Assembly (NCBI RefSeq): GCF_004785685.1
Contig: NZ_SRPF01000001.1
Coordinates: 1-64,000 of the forward strand
Origin: Marinobacter confluentis
GTDB taxonomy: Bacteria > Pseudomonadota > Gammaproteobacteria > Pseudomonadales > Oleiphilaceae
DNA length: 64,000 nucleotides
Reading direction: 5' to 3'
The translations under genes and the position numbers were made by a program. Below are positions 17,553-25,398 of the stretch, in pieces. How positions within the stretch are numbered: position 1 is the stretch's first letter; every line of letters starts with the position of its first letter. The notes beneath the pieces were generated by a model that saw only the letters and a program-made list of their open reading frames with translations, searched no databases and was not told the DNA's origin.

Positions 17553-18620
17553 ATGGCCGCGAGGTCTCCCTTTGTAATAGCTGGGCATGAGATACCGGCA
17601 GGTACGCGGCAGACGGTTGAAGTACCTGTTGCCAAGCTTTACACCCACACGCCGCTGCACATTCCGGTGGAAGTTGTGCATGGTCGGCGTCCTGGCCCGG
17701 TGATGATGGTGTGCGGTGCGATTCATGGCGATGAAATCAACGGTGTGGAAATTGTCCGTCGGGTGTTGAAAAACTCGGCATTGCGCCATTTGCGCGGAAC
17801 CCTTGTGGCCGTGCCTATCGTGAATATTTTCGGGTTTGTTCAGCGCACCCGCTATCTGCCTGACCGGCGGGACCTGAACCGGTGTTTTCCCGGCACAGAA
17901 TCCGGCTCTCTGGGTGGGCGAATTGCCTATCTGCTTCGCACCCAGATTATGGAAAGCGTGTCGCATATTATCGACCTGCACACGGGCGCCATCCACAGGT
18001 TCAACCTGCCGCAGATTCGCGCTGAGCTTAAGAACCCCGAAACCATCCGTATGGCAGAGGCTTTTGGCGCCCCGATCATCATCAATGCCAGCCTGCGGGA
18101 GGGTAGCCTGCGGGCTTACGCCGATTCCCAGGATATTCCGGTGATTACCTTTGAAGGTGGTGAAGCCCTGCGCTTTGATGAGGTGGTGATTTCCAGTGGC
18201 GTGAAAGGGGTGGTTCGGGTGATGCGGGAACTGGAAATGATTCCTGCCAAGAAAGGCCCGAAAGCCCCCAGAAAGCGCTCTGAAACGGCGGCTAACTCAC
18301 AATGGGTGAGAACTGACACAGACGGCATCATGCGCCCGGTGGCAAGCCTGGGACAGAAGGTTCGCAAGGGCCAGAAACTGGCGATGGTGGCCGACCCCTT
18401 CGGTGAATCGGAAAACGCGGTGGTGTCACCCTGTTCCGGTATCGTGATCTGCGTGAACAATCTGCCGCTGGTCAACGAGGGTGAGGCGATTTACCACATC
18501 GCACGATTCGATGAGCTGAGTGAGGCGGAAAAAGCCATGGATTACTTCCGCAGCAGTTACGAATCGGATGTGGGCGACGCCGTTGTGCCCGTACATCCCT
18601 GGGATGAAAACCAGAAATAG
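17553..18620 (+). CDS. Succinylglutamate desuccinylase/aspartoacylase family amidohydrolase
   Basis: A 355-residue zinc-dependent amide hydrolase of the AspA/AstE-type M14 family. The zinc ligands H58 and E61 lie in GAIHGDEINGVE, and the third, H143, in DLHTG. The C-terminal ~90 residues form a beta-rich domain (SLGQKVRKGQKLAMVADPFGE) that resembles a biotinyl/lipoyl-like barrel. A good GGAGG stands nine bases before ATG 17553; a TTG overlapping the rimK stop is an alternative. It is the third gene of the rimB-rimK unit. It has no arginine-succinyltransferase neighbours, so an arginine-catabolic role is unlikely. Removing a RimK-made or N-acyl product is an attractive inference. Confidence 0.87.
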   Translation: MAARSPFVIAGHEIPAGTRQTVEVPVAKLYTHTPLHIPVEVVHGRRPGPVMMVCGAIHGDEINGVEIVRRVLKNSALRHLRGTLVAVPIVNIFGFVQRTRYLPDRRDLNRCFPGTESGSLGGRIAYLLRTQIMESVSHIIDLHTGAIHRFNLPQIRAELKNPETIRMAEAFGAPIIINASLREGSLRAYADSQDIPVITFEGGEALRFDEVVISSGVKGVVRVMRELEMIPAKKGPKAPRKRSETAANSQWVRTDTDGIMRPVASLGQKVRKGQKLAMVADPFGESENAVVSPCSGIVICVNNLPLVNEGEAIYHIARFDELSEAEKAMDYFRSSYESDVGDAVVPVHPWDENQK

Positions 18621-18635
18621 CGGTTGCCACCCAGT

Positions 18636-18688
18636 CGGCGGGAATCCGCCCGCCGGCTCGTAAAAATGGGTGAAATTCCACCCATTTT
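18636..18688 (+). terminator. Two hairpins closing the rimK operon
   Basis: First stem CGGCGGG (18636-18642) with CCCGCCG (18649-18655). Second stem AAAATGGGTG (18663-18672) with CACCCATTTT (18679-18688), ten perfect pairs with a six-base loop and T-rich on both strands. The second is a good bidirectional terminator, insulating the TRAP promoter downstream. Confidence 0.7.
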
Positions 18689-18696
18689 ACCCTCTG

Positions 18697-18729
18697 AAAC
18701 AGGGCTTAACTTTTGATAAGTGCCTGTTT
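18697..18729 (+). promoter_or_regulatory. Imperfect dyad upstream of the TRAP promoter, possible DctD site
   Basis: AAACAGG...CTTA (18697-18708) faces TAAG...CCTGTTT (18717-18729), an inverted repeat with one base of arm mismatch. Its centre lies about 37 bases upstream of the -24 element, where an enhancer-binding protein could bind. Assignment to the nearby DctD-like regulator is inference. Confidence 0.45.
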
Positions 18730-18748
18730 TAAAGATCCTTCCCGATTC

Positions 18749-18764
18749 TGGTCTGCGACTTGCT
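18749..18764 (+). promoter_or_regulatory. Sigma-54 (-24/-12) promoter for the TAXI-TRAP operon
   Basis: TGGTCTGCGACTTGCT has the invariant GG and GC dinucleotides exactly ten bases apart and matches the TGGCAC-N5-TTGCW pattern well, apart from TC for CA in the -24 block. It lies 76 bases upstream of the solute-receptor start. A DctD-type sigma-54 activator is encoded in the same cluster, which strongly supports function. Confidence 0.75.
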
Positions 18765-18839
18765 CACTGTTTTACTGGTTGAAGCCTGCATAGCTTCACG
18801 AAGCACCCAATAAACACAATGAGACGGGGAGCATCCTCT

Positions 18840-19817
18840 ATGAAAACCCAATCGATAATGGCACTGGCTTTTGCATCTACTATTGCAATAACCAGCCCGG
18901 CCATCGCACAGGACAGGTCTGACTGGCCGAGCAACTTTACTGTTGGTACGGCAAGCCAGGGCGGCACCTACTTCGCCTACGGCGCTGGCTGGGCCAACTT
19001 TGTTGCCGAGAACCTGGGCGTGTCTGGCGGTGCCGAAATTACCGGTGGTCCCATGCAGAACATGGCTCTGGTTCACACTGGAGACCTGCAGTTTGGCCTG
19101 ACCACCATGGGCCCCGCCCGCGAATCCATGGACGGCAACAGCCCGCTGGCACCGGGCCTTGAGATGGACAACGTGTGTGCCATCTTCCCGATGTACCAGA
19201 CACCTTTCTCAGTGACCGCCCTGAGCTCATCCGGAATCACCTCGATCTCCGAGATTCCTGATGGCGCCACCATTGGTTTCGGCCCGGCAGGTTCCACCTC
19301 AGACACCTACTTCCCGAAAATGATGGAAACATTGGGCGTGAACTTCGAGCGCCGAAATGGTAGCTGGTCTGACCTGGGCGGCCAGTTGCAGGACGGTCTG
19401 ATCGACGTGGTTGCGTTCGCTGCCGGTATTCCTATTCCTGCGGTGAGCCAGCTGGAAGTGCAGACAGACGTAAACATCATCAGCATGACCGACGAAGAAG
19501 CCAAGATCATCACCGAGGCTTTCCCGGTCTCCGAGTTCATCATTCCAGCAAGCACTTACCAATCACTGGAAAATGACTCGCGTGTTGTGTCCATGTGGAA
19601 CTTCGCTATCGCAAACTGCGACGTGCCCGAGAGCATGGTGTACGAAATCACCAAGCTGACCATGGAAAACAACGACAAGATGATGTCTATCCACAAGGCG
19701 GCACGTACGTCTGTACCTGAAAACTACAACAAGAACAACGTTCTGCCCTGGCATCCGGGAGCGGCTCGCTGGTTCAACGAGAACGGCTACGAGATCCCAG
19801 ACAGCCAGATCAAGTAA
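18840..19817 (+). CDS. TAXI-family TRAP transporter solute-binding protein
   Basis: A 325-residue periplasmic receptor. The N-terminal signal peptide has a hydrophobic core at about residues 6-20 and probable cleavage after AIA at 23. The mature N-terminus carries the TAXI hallmark, FTVGTASQGGTYFAYGAGWA, and the family core PAGSTSDTYFPKMMETLGV follows. TAXI receptors deliver ligands such as glutamate/glutamine or other dicarboxylates to TRAP permeases, but most specificities are unknown. The start ATG 18840 has GGGGAG nine bases upstream. It is the promoter-proximal gene, with an attenuator before the permease, so it should be made in excess. Confidence 0.93.
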   Translation: MKTQSIMALAFASTIAITSPAIAQDRSDWPSNFTVGTASQGGTYFAYGAGWANFVAENLGVSGGAEITGGPMQNMALVHTGDLQFGLTTMGPARESMDGNSPLAPGLEMDNVCAIFPMYQTPFSVTALSSSGITSISEIPDGATIGFGPAGSTSDTYFPKMMETLGVNFERRNGSWSDLGGQLQDGLIDVVAFAAGIPIPAVSQLEVQTDVNIISMTDEEAKIITEAFPVSEFIIPASTYQSLENDSRVVSMWNFAIANCDVPESMVYEITKLTMENNDKMMSIHKAARTSVPENYNKNNVLPWHPGAARWFNENGYEIPDSQIK

Positions 19818-19834
19818 CGTTCAAAGTAGGTAGT

Positions 19835-19887
19835 GGGGCCCTGACGGGCCCCGACGGACGGCCGGCTTAATGCCGGCCCAGTTTTTT
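19835..19887 (+). terminator. Tandem hairpins, attenuator between receptor and permease
   Basis: GGGGCCC (19835-19841) pairs with GGGCCCC (19846-19852). GGCCGGC (19860-19866) pairs with GCCGGCC (19872-19878) and is followed by CAGTTTTTT. The second is a textbook rho-independent terminator placed within the transporter operon. Partial read-through would give more periplasmic receptor than permease. Confidence 0.75.
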
Positions 19888-19906
19888 GCTGCAGGCAGGG
19901 TTTACC

Positions 19907-22093
19907 ATGACCACCGAAGAATCCCCAAAGGACCCGACCCCCGTATTGACGGAGGACGGCCCCATTATCGCCCATGATGTTGATGAGGAGCCGGTCGAGG
20001 CGAATCGCCGACTGTTTGACGGTTGGCTGCTTAAATTCGTTACTCTGTTAACCATCAGCTATTCATCGTTCCATCTGTATTCCCTGAACATCGCGCCGAT
20101 GGAAACCTGGAGTTATCGCATCGTTCACGTGGCGGGTGCACTGGTTCTGGGCTTCATGCTGTACGCCGGTTCACGGTTTGCCACTGCGGAAGAAGGCGGC
20201 GTACGACATAGATGGACCACCTGGTTTGGTGGTATTGCGCTTCTGCCCGCTCTTTATTCGCTTTACCAGACATTCTCTTTCAGCCAGATGGTCGACGCTG
20301 GTGCCATGCGTATTCCGCCGGAACTGGAAGCCTGGCATTACGGTTGGCCCCTGCTGGCGGCGACCGCTGCCGGCATCATTCTGAGCTGGTTCCATCAGCG
20401 CGAGCGCTCCCGGTTCAGCGTGCCAGACCTGGTCCTGGTTGTGTGTTCGATTGCTGTTGCTGGCTATTTTCTGGTGGCCTATAACACGAACATGCGGATG
20501 AGCACGGGCACCTCTTTTGCGCCTGTGGGTATTTCTTTTGCAGCCGTTGCCGGTACTGCCCTGATCATGGAAATGACCCGTCGGGTTGCCGGCCTGGCGT
20601 TGGTTATCATAGGGCTGGTATTTCTGGTTTATGTGTTTGTCGGCCAGTATCTGCCAGGCTTCCTGGGTTTCCCAGGGCTGTCCGTGCAGCGATTTTTCAG
20701 CCAGGTTTATACCGATGCCGGTATCCTGGGGCCCACCACGGCGGTGTCCTCAACTTACATTATTCTTTTTATCGTTTTCGCCGCCTTCCTGCAGGCCTCG
20801 AAAGTAGGTGACTATTTTGTGAACTTTGCTTTTGCGGCAGCCGGTCGCTCTCGTGGCGGCCCCGCCAAAGTCGCGATTTTTGCTTCCGGTCTGATGGGTA
20901 TGATTAACGGCACCAGTGCCGGCAACGTGGTATCTACTGGATCGCTGACCATCCCGCTGATGAAGAAAGTGGGCTATTCCAAAAAGTCTGCGGGCGCGGT
21001 TGAAGCGGCTGCCTCCACCGGCGGGCAGATCATGCCGCCGATCATGGGTGCAGGTGCCTTCATCATGGCTGAGATCACCGGTATTCCTTACACCGAGATT
21101 GCGATTGCCGCGATTATTCCAGCGGTTCTGTATTTTGCATCGGTCTACTTCATGGTGGATTTTGAGGCGGCAAAGCTGGGCATGCGCGGAATGCGCGAAG
21201 ACGAACTGCCCAAGCTGCGCAAGCTGATCAAGCAGGTATACCTGTTTATTCCGATCATCATCCTGATCTATGCTCTGTTCCAGGGCTACTCTGTAATCCG
21301 GGCAGGTACCCTGGCCACGGTTTCTGCGGCGGTAGTCAGCTGGTTCTCGCCGAACAGGATGGGTATTCGTGAAATCCTGCGGGCGCTGGATATCGCCTCT
21401 ATGATGGCTATCCAGATCATCGTGGTGTGTGCCGCCGCCGGCATTATTGTTGGTGTCATCTCTCTCACCGGGGTGGGTGCGCGTTTCTCGATTCTATTGC
21501 TGGACGTAGCCGAGGCCAGTCAGCTGCTGGCGCTTATCTTCGCCATGTTTATCTCGATACTGTTGGGTATGGGCATGCCGACAACCGCTGCCTATGCTGT
21601 GGCGGCATCGGTGGTGGCGCCGGGCCTGGTGCAGTTGGGGATTGACCCGCTCACTGCGCACTTCTTTGTGTTCTATTTTGCCGTTGTTTCAGCCATTACG
21701 CCGCCGGTGGCCCTTGCGTCCTATGCCGCCGCCGGTATTTCCGGAGCCAACGCCATGGAAACCTCGGTGGCGTCTTTCCGGATCGGTATTGCCGCGTTCA
21801 TCGTGCCTTTCATGTTTTTCTACAACAGCGCGCTGTTGATGGAGGGCGACTGGTTCGTGATTGCACGGGCTCTGGTAACCGCAACCTTTGGTGTGTACCT
21901 GTTGTCGGGTGGGGTGCTGGGCTGGTTTGCCAGAGTTGGCGCGGGCTGGCCGGTGCGTATCATGCTGATTGCAGCGGCACTGCTGATGATTGAAGGCGGG
22001 CTATGGACCGACATGGCTGGCGTATCGCTCGCGGTCATTTCCTTCCTGTTGCAGCGCCAGCGCCGGCAGCGAGTGGCCCCTGCGGGGGCCTGA
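19907..22093 (+). CDS. TRAP transporter fused permease (4TM + 12TM)
   Basis: A 728-residue inner-membrane protein in which the small (Q) and large (M) TRAP membrane subunits are fused, the usual arrangement for TAXI-type systems. An acidic N-terminal ~40 residues precede many hydrophobic segments. The large-domain signature appears as GLMGMINGTSAGNVVSTGS and EAAASTGGQIMPPIMGAGAFIMAE, and a second repeat of the fold as LLGMGMPTTAAYAV and AVVSAITPPVALASYAAAGI. ATG 19907 is chosen over TTG 19886, which lies in the terminator tail. It imports the substrate with a sodium or proton gradient. It is followed 94 bases later by the regulatory pair. Confidence 0.94.
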   Translation: MTTEESPKDPTPVLTEDGPIIAHDVDEEPVEANRRLFDGWLLKFVTLLTISYSSFHLYSLNIAPMETWSYRIVHVAGALVLGFMLYAGSRFATAEEGGVRHRWTTWFGGIALLPALYSLYQTFSFSQMVDAGAMRIPPELEAWHYGWPLLAATAAGIILSWFHQRERSRFSVPDLVLVVCSIAVAGYFLVAYNTNMRMSTGTSFAPVGISFAAVAGTALIMEMTRRVAGLALVIIGLVFLVYVFVGQYLPGFLGFPGLSVQRFFSQVYTDAGILGPTTAVSSTYIILFIVFAAFLQASKVGDYFVNFAFAAAGRSRGGPAKVAIFASGLMGMINGTSAGNVVSTGSLTIPLMKKVGYSKKSAGAVEAAASTGGQIMPPIMGAGAFIMAEITGIPYTEIAIAAIIPAVLYFASVYFMVDFEAAKLGMRGMREDELPKLRKLIKQVYLFIPIIILIYALFQGYSVIRAGTLATVSAAVVSWFSPNRMGIREILRALDIASMMAIQIIVVCAAAGIIVGVISLTGVGARFSILLLDVAEASQLLALIFAMFISILLGMGMPTTAAYAVAASVVAPGLVQLGIDPLTAHFFVFYFAVVSAITPPVALASYAAAGISGANAMETSVASFRIGIAAFIVPFMFFYNSALLMEGDWFVIARALVTATFGVYLLSGGVLGWFARVGAGWPVRIMLIAAALLMIEGGLWTDMAGVSLAVISFLLQRQRRQRVAPAGA

Positions 22094-22187
22094 TGGGCGG
22101 CCTTTGCGAACGGCAGGGCGGGGCAGTTGGAGTTGTCCTGCCCGGTTCCCGGCGCTAACCTAGCGGTTTTCTCAGGGACCGGTTGTT

Positions 22188-24002
22188 ATGTCTTACCGGA
22201 TTAGCGGTTCTGTCGTATTTGGCCTGACCCTTCTGGTGTCCTGGACACTGGGCGGCTGGGCCGGGTACCGGCAGGTTGAACAGGAAAGCCTGGAAGAATC
22301 ATTCCGATACCGTCAGCTTGTTGCCAATGAGCTTGCCCGCTACCTTCCCATTCCCGAATTAATGGCAGAGCATCCTCTGCTGGAAGAGGCTCTGAGCTCC
22401 CCTGACGACAGCAGAACCATCCTCCAGGTAAATGAGGAAATGCAGCGGATGGCTACCATTGTAGGCAGCTCCGACGTGTATCTGATGGATATCACCGGGC
22501 TGACCATCGCCTCCAGTAATTACCTGCAGAGAAACAGCTTTGTGGGGCAGAACTTTCATTTTCGCCCTTATTTCAGTGACGCCATGGAATCTGGTCAATC
22601 CGCCGTCTATTTTGCCCTTGGCTCCATGTCGGGCGTGCGCGGCCTGTATTTCTCGCACCCGGTGCGCAACCCGCAAGGCCAGATTCTGGGAGTGATTGCG
22701 GTGAAAGTACTTGTGCATGAACTGGAGTCCCAATGGCATCGCCCTGCCTCTCTGCAGGAGGCTGAAATGGTGGTGCTGGACCAGGCAGGGATCAGTTTTC
22801 TGGCAAGTCGTTCGGAATGGCTGTATCGGGATTTCAACGGGCCCGAGGCCGCTGCGCCAGACGAGGCTTCGCTCAGACGCTATCCGGGGCGGGATCTGCG
22901 CCCGGTTGACTTCGATGTGCTGGAGAGACCCACCGGGCTATCAGCAAGGTCCGGGAAATTACAGGTGACGGAAGATGGCAGGGTGCGGGAATATCTCAGC
23001 GTCAGAACGCCCTTGCCCAGGCTGGACTGGACGCTACAGGTCATGGTCAGCACGCAGCCCGTGCTGTGGACGCGGCTGGTATTTGTGGCCGGCGGTATGG
23101 CGCTGTTTTTCGGCAGTCTGCTTACCTGGCTTTACCTGCGTGAGCGGTATCGTCGGGAAGCGGAACTGGCACTTCGGGGGGAGCAGCTTGAACGCCGTGT
23201 GACAGAGCGCACTGCGGATCTGGAACGTTCTAACCAGCAATTGCTGGAGGAGGTTCGGGAGCGTGAACGTACCCAGAATGAGCTGCGTGAAACCCAGCAG
23301 GAGCTGATACAGGCTGCCAAGCTGGCGGTATTGGGCCAGATGTCGGCCGGTCTGAACCACGAAATGAACCAGCCATTAACTGCCATTCAGACCTACGCCC
23401 GCAACAGCCGTCGGTTTCTGGAGAAGGGTGCCACAGAGATGGTTGATGCCAACCTGCGGGAGATCGTCAGCCTGTGCGACAAGATGGCGGAGCTGACCCG
23501 GCAGTTCAAGGTGTTTGCCCGTAAATCCGAAGGTCCGCCGGCCATTGTTGACCTGAGGCTGGCGGTGGACGCCGCCCTGAAGATTATCGCCGCCCAGGAA
23601 AACAGTTCGCGTACGCGCATAGACTGGCATCGGCCGCTCGGGCCGGTGCAGTGTCACGGTGACCTGATCCGCATTGAACAGGTAATGGTGAACCTGCTGG
23701 CGAATGCGGTTCAGGCGGCCGAGGAACGCTCGATACCAGAAATCACCATCGATATTTCCGACGGTGGCCCGAACTGGTACTGCACGGTTCGTGACAATGG
23801 TTCCGGCCTTCCTGGCAACACCGAGCAGGTATTTGAGCCCTTTTTCACCACCAAATCGGTAAAACAGGGGCTTGGCCTGGGGCTGTCCATTTCACGCCAG
23901 ATTGTAGATGCCCTTGGAGGCAGCCTGACCGGCCGGAATCGCAGTGACGGCCCCGGAGCGGAATTTGTACTCACCCTCAGGAAACGCGAGGCCAAGGAAT
24001 GA
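22188..24002 (+). CDS. dctB: DctB-type sensor histidine kinase
   Basis: A 604-residue membrane kinase. A first membrane segment at about residues 9-26 and a second at 297-316 flank a ~270-residue periplasmic double-Cache/PAS sensor domain (DVYLMDITGLTIASSNY region). A cytoplasmic coiled coil (RRVTERTADLERSNQQLLEE) leads to the phospho-acceptor His H391 in AGLNHEMNQPL, followed by the N-box NLLANAVQAA and the glycine-rich GLGLGLSIS. The layout matches rhizobial DctB, the C4-dicarboxylate sensor. Its stop overlaps the dctD start (ATGA). The sensed ligand is probably the TAXI substrate, which need not be a C4-dicarboxylate. Confidence 0.9.
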   Translation: MSYRISGSVVFGLTLLVSWTLGGWAGYRQVEQESLEESFRYRQLVANELARYLPIPELMAEHPLLEEALSSPDDSRTILQVNEEMQRMATIVGSSDVYLMDITGLTIASSNYLQRNSFVGQNFHFRPYFSDAMESGQSAVYFALGSMSGVRGLYFSHPVRNPQGQILGVIAVKVLVHELESQWHRPASLQEAEMVVLDQAGISFLASRSEWLYRDFNGPEAAAPDEASLRRYPGRDLRPVDFDVLERPTGLSARSGKLQVTEDGRVREYLSVRTPLPRLDWTLQVMVSTQPVLWTRLVFVAGGMALFFGSLLTWLYLRERYRREAELALRGEQLERRVTERTADLERSNQQLLEEVRERERTQNELRETQQELIQAAKLAVLGQMSAGLNHEMNQPLTAIQTYARNSRRFLEKGATEMVDANLREIVSLCDKMAELTRQFKVFARKSEGPPAIVDLRLAVDAALKIIAAQENSSRTRIDWHRPLGPVQCHGDLIRIEQVMVNLLANAVQAAEERSIPEITIDISDGGPNWYCTVRDNGSGLPGNTEQVFEPFFTTKSVKQGLGLGLSISRQIVDALGGSLTGRNRSDGPGAEFVLTLRKREAKE

Positions 24003-25351
24003 CAGACGTATCGGTCATCTTTGTTGACGACGACCCGGACATCCTTCAGGCCATGGCTCAGACCCTGGCCCTGGAGGATCTGCCGGTTGCCTGTTTTGAG
24101 AGCGCCAGATCGGGCCTTGAGAATGTTACCCGGGACTATGAGGGTGTGGTGCTATGCGATTACAACATGCCGGGCATGGACGGCCTGGAAATGCTGGACC
24201 GTATACGCGAGGTGGATGAAGCCATCCCGGTGATCATCCTGACCGGCCAGGGCGATATCAGCACTGCGGTAACGGCGATGCAGCAGGGCGCCTATGATTT
24301 TATTGAAAAGCCTTTTGATCATGATGAGCTGATCGAGTTGCTGCGTCACGCCCTGGAAAAGCGCCACCTTGCCCTGGAAAACCGCCGGCTGAAGGCCCAA
24401 CTGAAACATCTGGCCAGGCCAGGCCCCCGGCTGCTTGGCGATTCCCCGGGCATGCGGAAGGTGATGGCCACCATTGATCCCATTCTGGATATATCCGCCA
24501 ATATCCTGCTTCATGGCGAAACCGGCTCCGGCAAGGATGCGGTAGCCCGCTATATTCATGAAAGCAGCCGCCGGGGCGCCCACAATTTTGTGGCCATCAA
24601 CTGCGGAGCCGTGCCTGAACACCTGATCGAAAGCGAGCTGTTTGGCCATGAGGCAGGCGCCTTTACCGGCGCCGACAAGCGCCGTATCGGCAAGATCGAA
24701 TACGCCCACAAGGGCACGCTGTTTCTCGATGAACTGGAAAGCATGCCGCTGGCGCTACAGGTGAAACTGCTCCGGGTGCTTGAAGAACAGCAGGTCGAGC
24801 GCCTGGGCAGCAACCAGCTTCAGACCGTGGATGTACGAATCATTGCCGCCACCAAGTCCGATCTCAAGGCGTTGAGCGATAAAGGCGAATTCCGGTCAGA
24901 TCTGTATTACCGGCTCAATGTGGTGAAGGTCGATATCCCGCCTTTGCGTGAACGCAAGGAAGACATCCCGCTTCTGTTCCACCACTTCGTACTGATTGCC
25001 GCCGCCCGTTACGACCGTGAAAGCATACCCCTGGAAGCCAACCAGGCTGCGCGACTGCTGCAGCATTCCTGGCCCGGGAATGTGCGGGAGTTACGCAACC
25101 TGGCGGAGCGCTACGTGCTGCTGGGGCCGGCGGCGCTGGATGAGAGCAGTTCATCCCTGGCCGATAACGTCAACGGGCGCCAGACTCTTGTGGAAATGAT
25201 GGACGGGTTCGAGCGCTCAGCGATTATCAGCGCGCTGAACGCCTGTAATGGCAGCATCAAGAACACCATGGTCCAGCTTGGCATTGCCCGCAAGACCCTT
25301 TACGACAAGATGAAAAAACACGGGGTGGATAAAGCCCAGTTCAAAGACTGA
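23999..25351 (+). CDS. dctD: DctD-type sigma-54-dependent response regulator
   Basis: A 450-residue NtrC-family activator. The receiver domain has phospho-acceptor D54 (LCDYNMPGMDG). The AAA+ domain has Walker A GETGSGKD at 173-180, the sigma-54 contact loop GAFTGA at 220-225 and the Walker B segment GTLFLDE. A Fis-type helix-turn-helix (IKNTMVQLGIARKTLYDKMK) ends the protein. It is coupled to dctB by a four-base overlap. The only clear sigma-54 promoter seen in the window is that of the TAXI-TRAP operon just upstream, its likely target. A strong hairpin lies five bases after the stop. Confidence 0.93.
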   Translation: MTDVSVIFVDDDPDILQAMAQTLALEDLPVACFESARSGLENVTRDYEGVVLCDYNMPGMDGLEMLDRIREVDEAIPVIILTGQGDISTAVTAMQQGAYDFIEKPFDHDELIELLRHALEKRHLALENRRLKAQLKHLARPGPRLLGDSPGMRKVMATIDPILDISANILLHGETGSGKDAVARYIHESSRRGAHNFVAINCGAVPEHLIESELFGHEAGAFTGADKRRIGKIEYAHKGTLFLDELESMPLALQVKLLRVLEEQQVERLGSNQLQTVDVRIIAATKSDLKALSDKGEFRSDLYYRLNVVKVDIPPLRERKEDIPLLFHHFVLIAAARYDRESIPLEANQAARLLQHSWPGNVRELRNLAERYVLLGPAALDESSSSLADNVNGRQTLVEMMDGFERSAIISALNACNGSIKNTMVQLGIARKTLYDKMKKHGVDKAQFKD

Positions 25352-25355
25352 CTGG

Positions 25356-25387
25356 CCGGCCGGGGATCGAGGTATTAGCCCGGCCGG
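25356..25387. terminator. Bidirectional hairpin between convergent dctD and GGDEF genes
   Basis: CCGGCCGGG (25356-25364) pairs with CCCGGCCGG (25379-25387), nine GC-rich pairs with a 14-base loop. There is no clear T-run, so it may act as a transcript-end stabiliser or a rho-assisted stop. Confidence 0.55.
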
Positions 25388-25398
25388 TTCCTGGTCGG

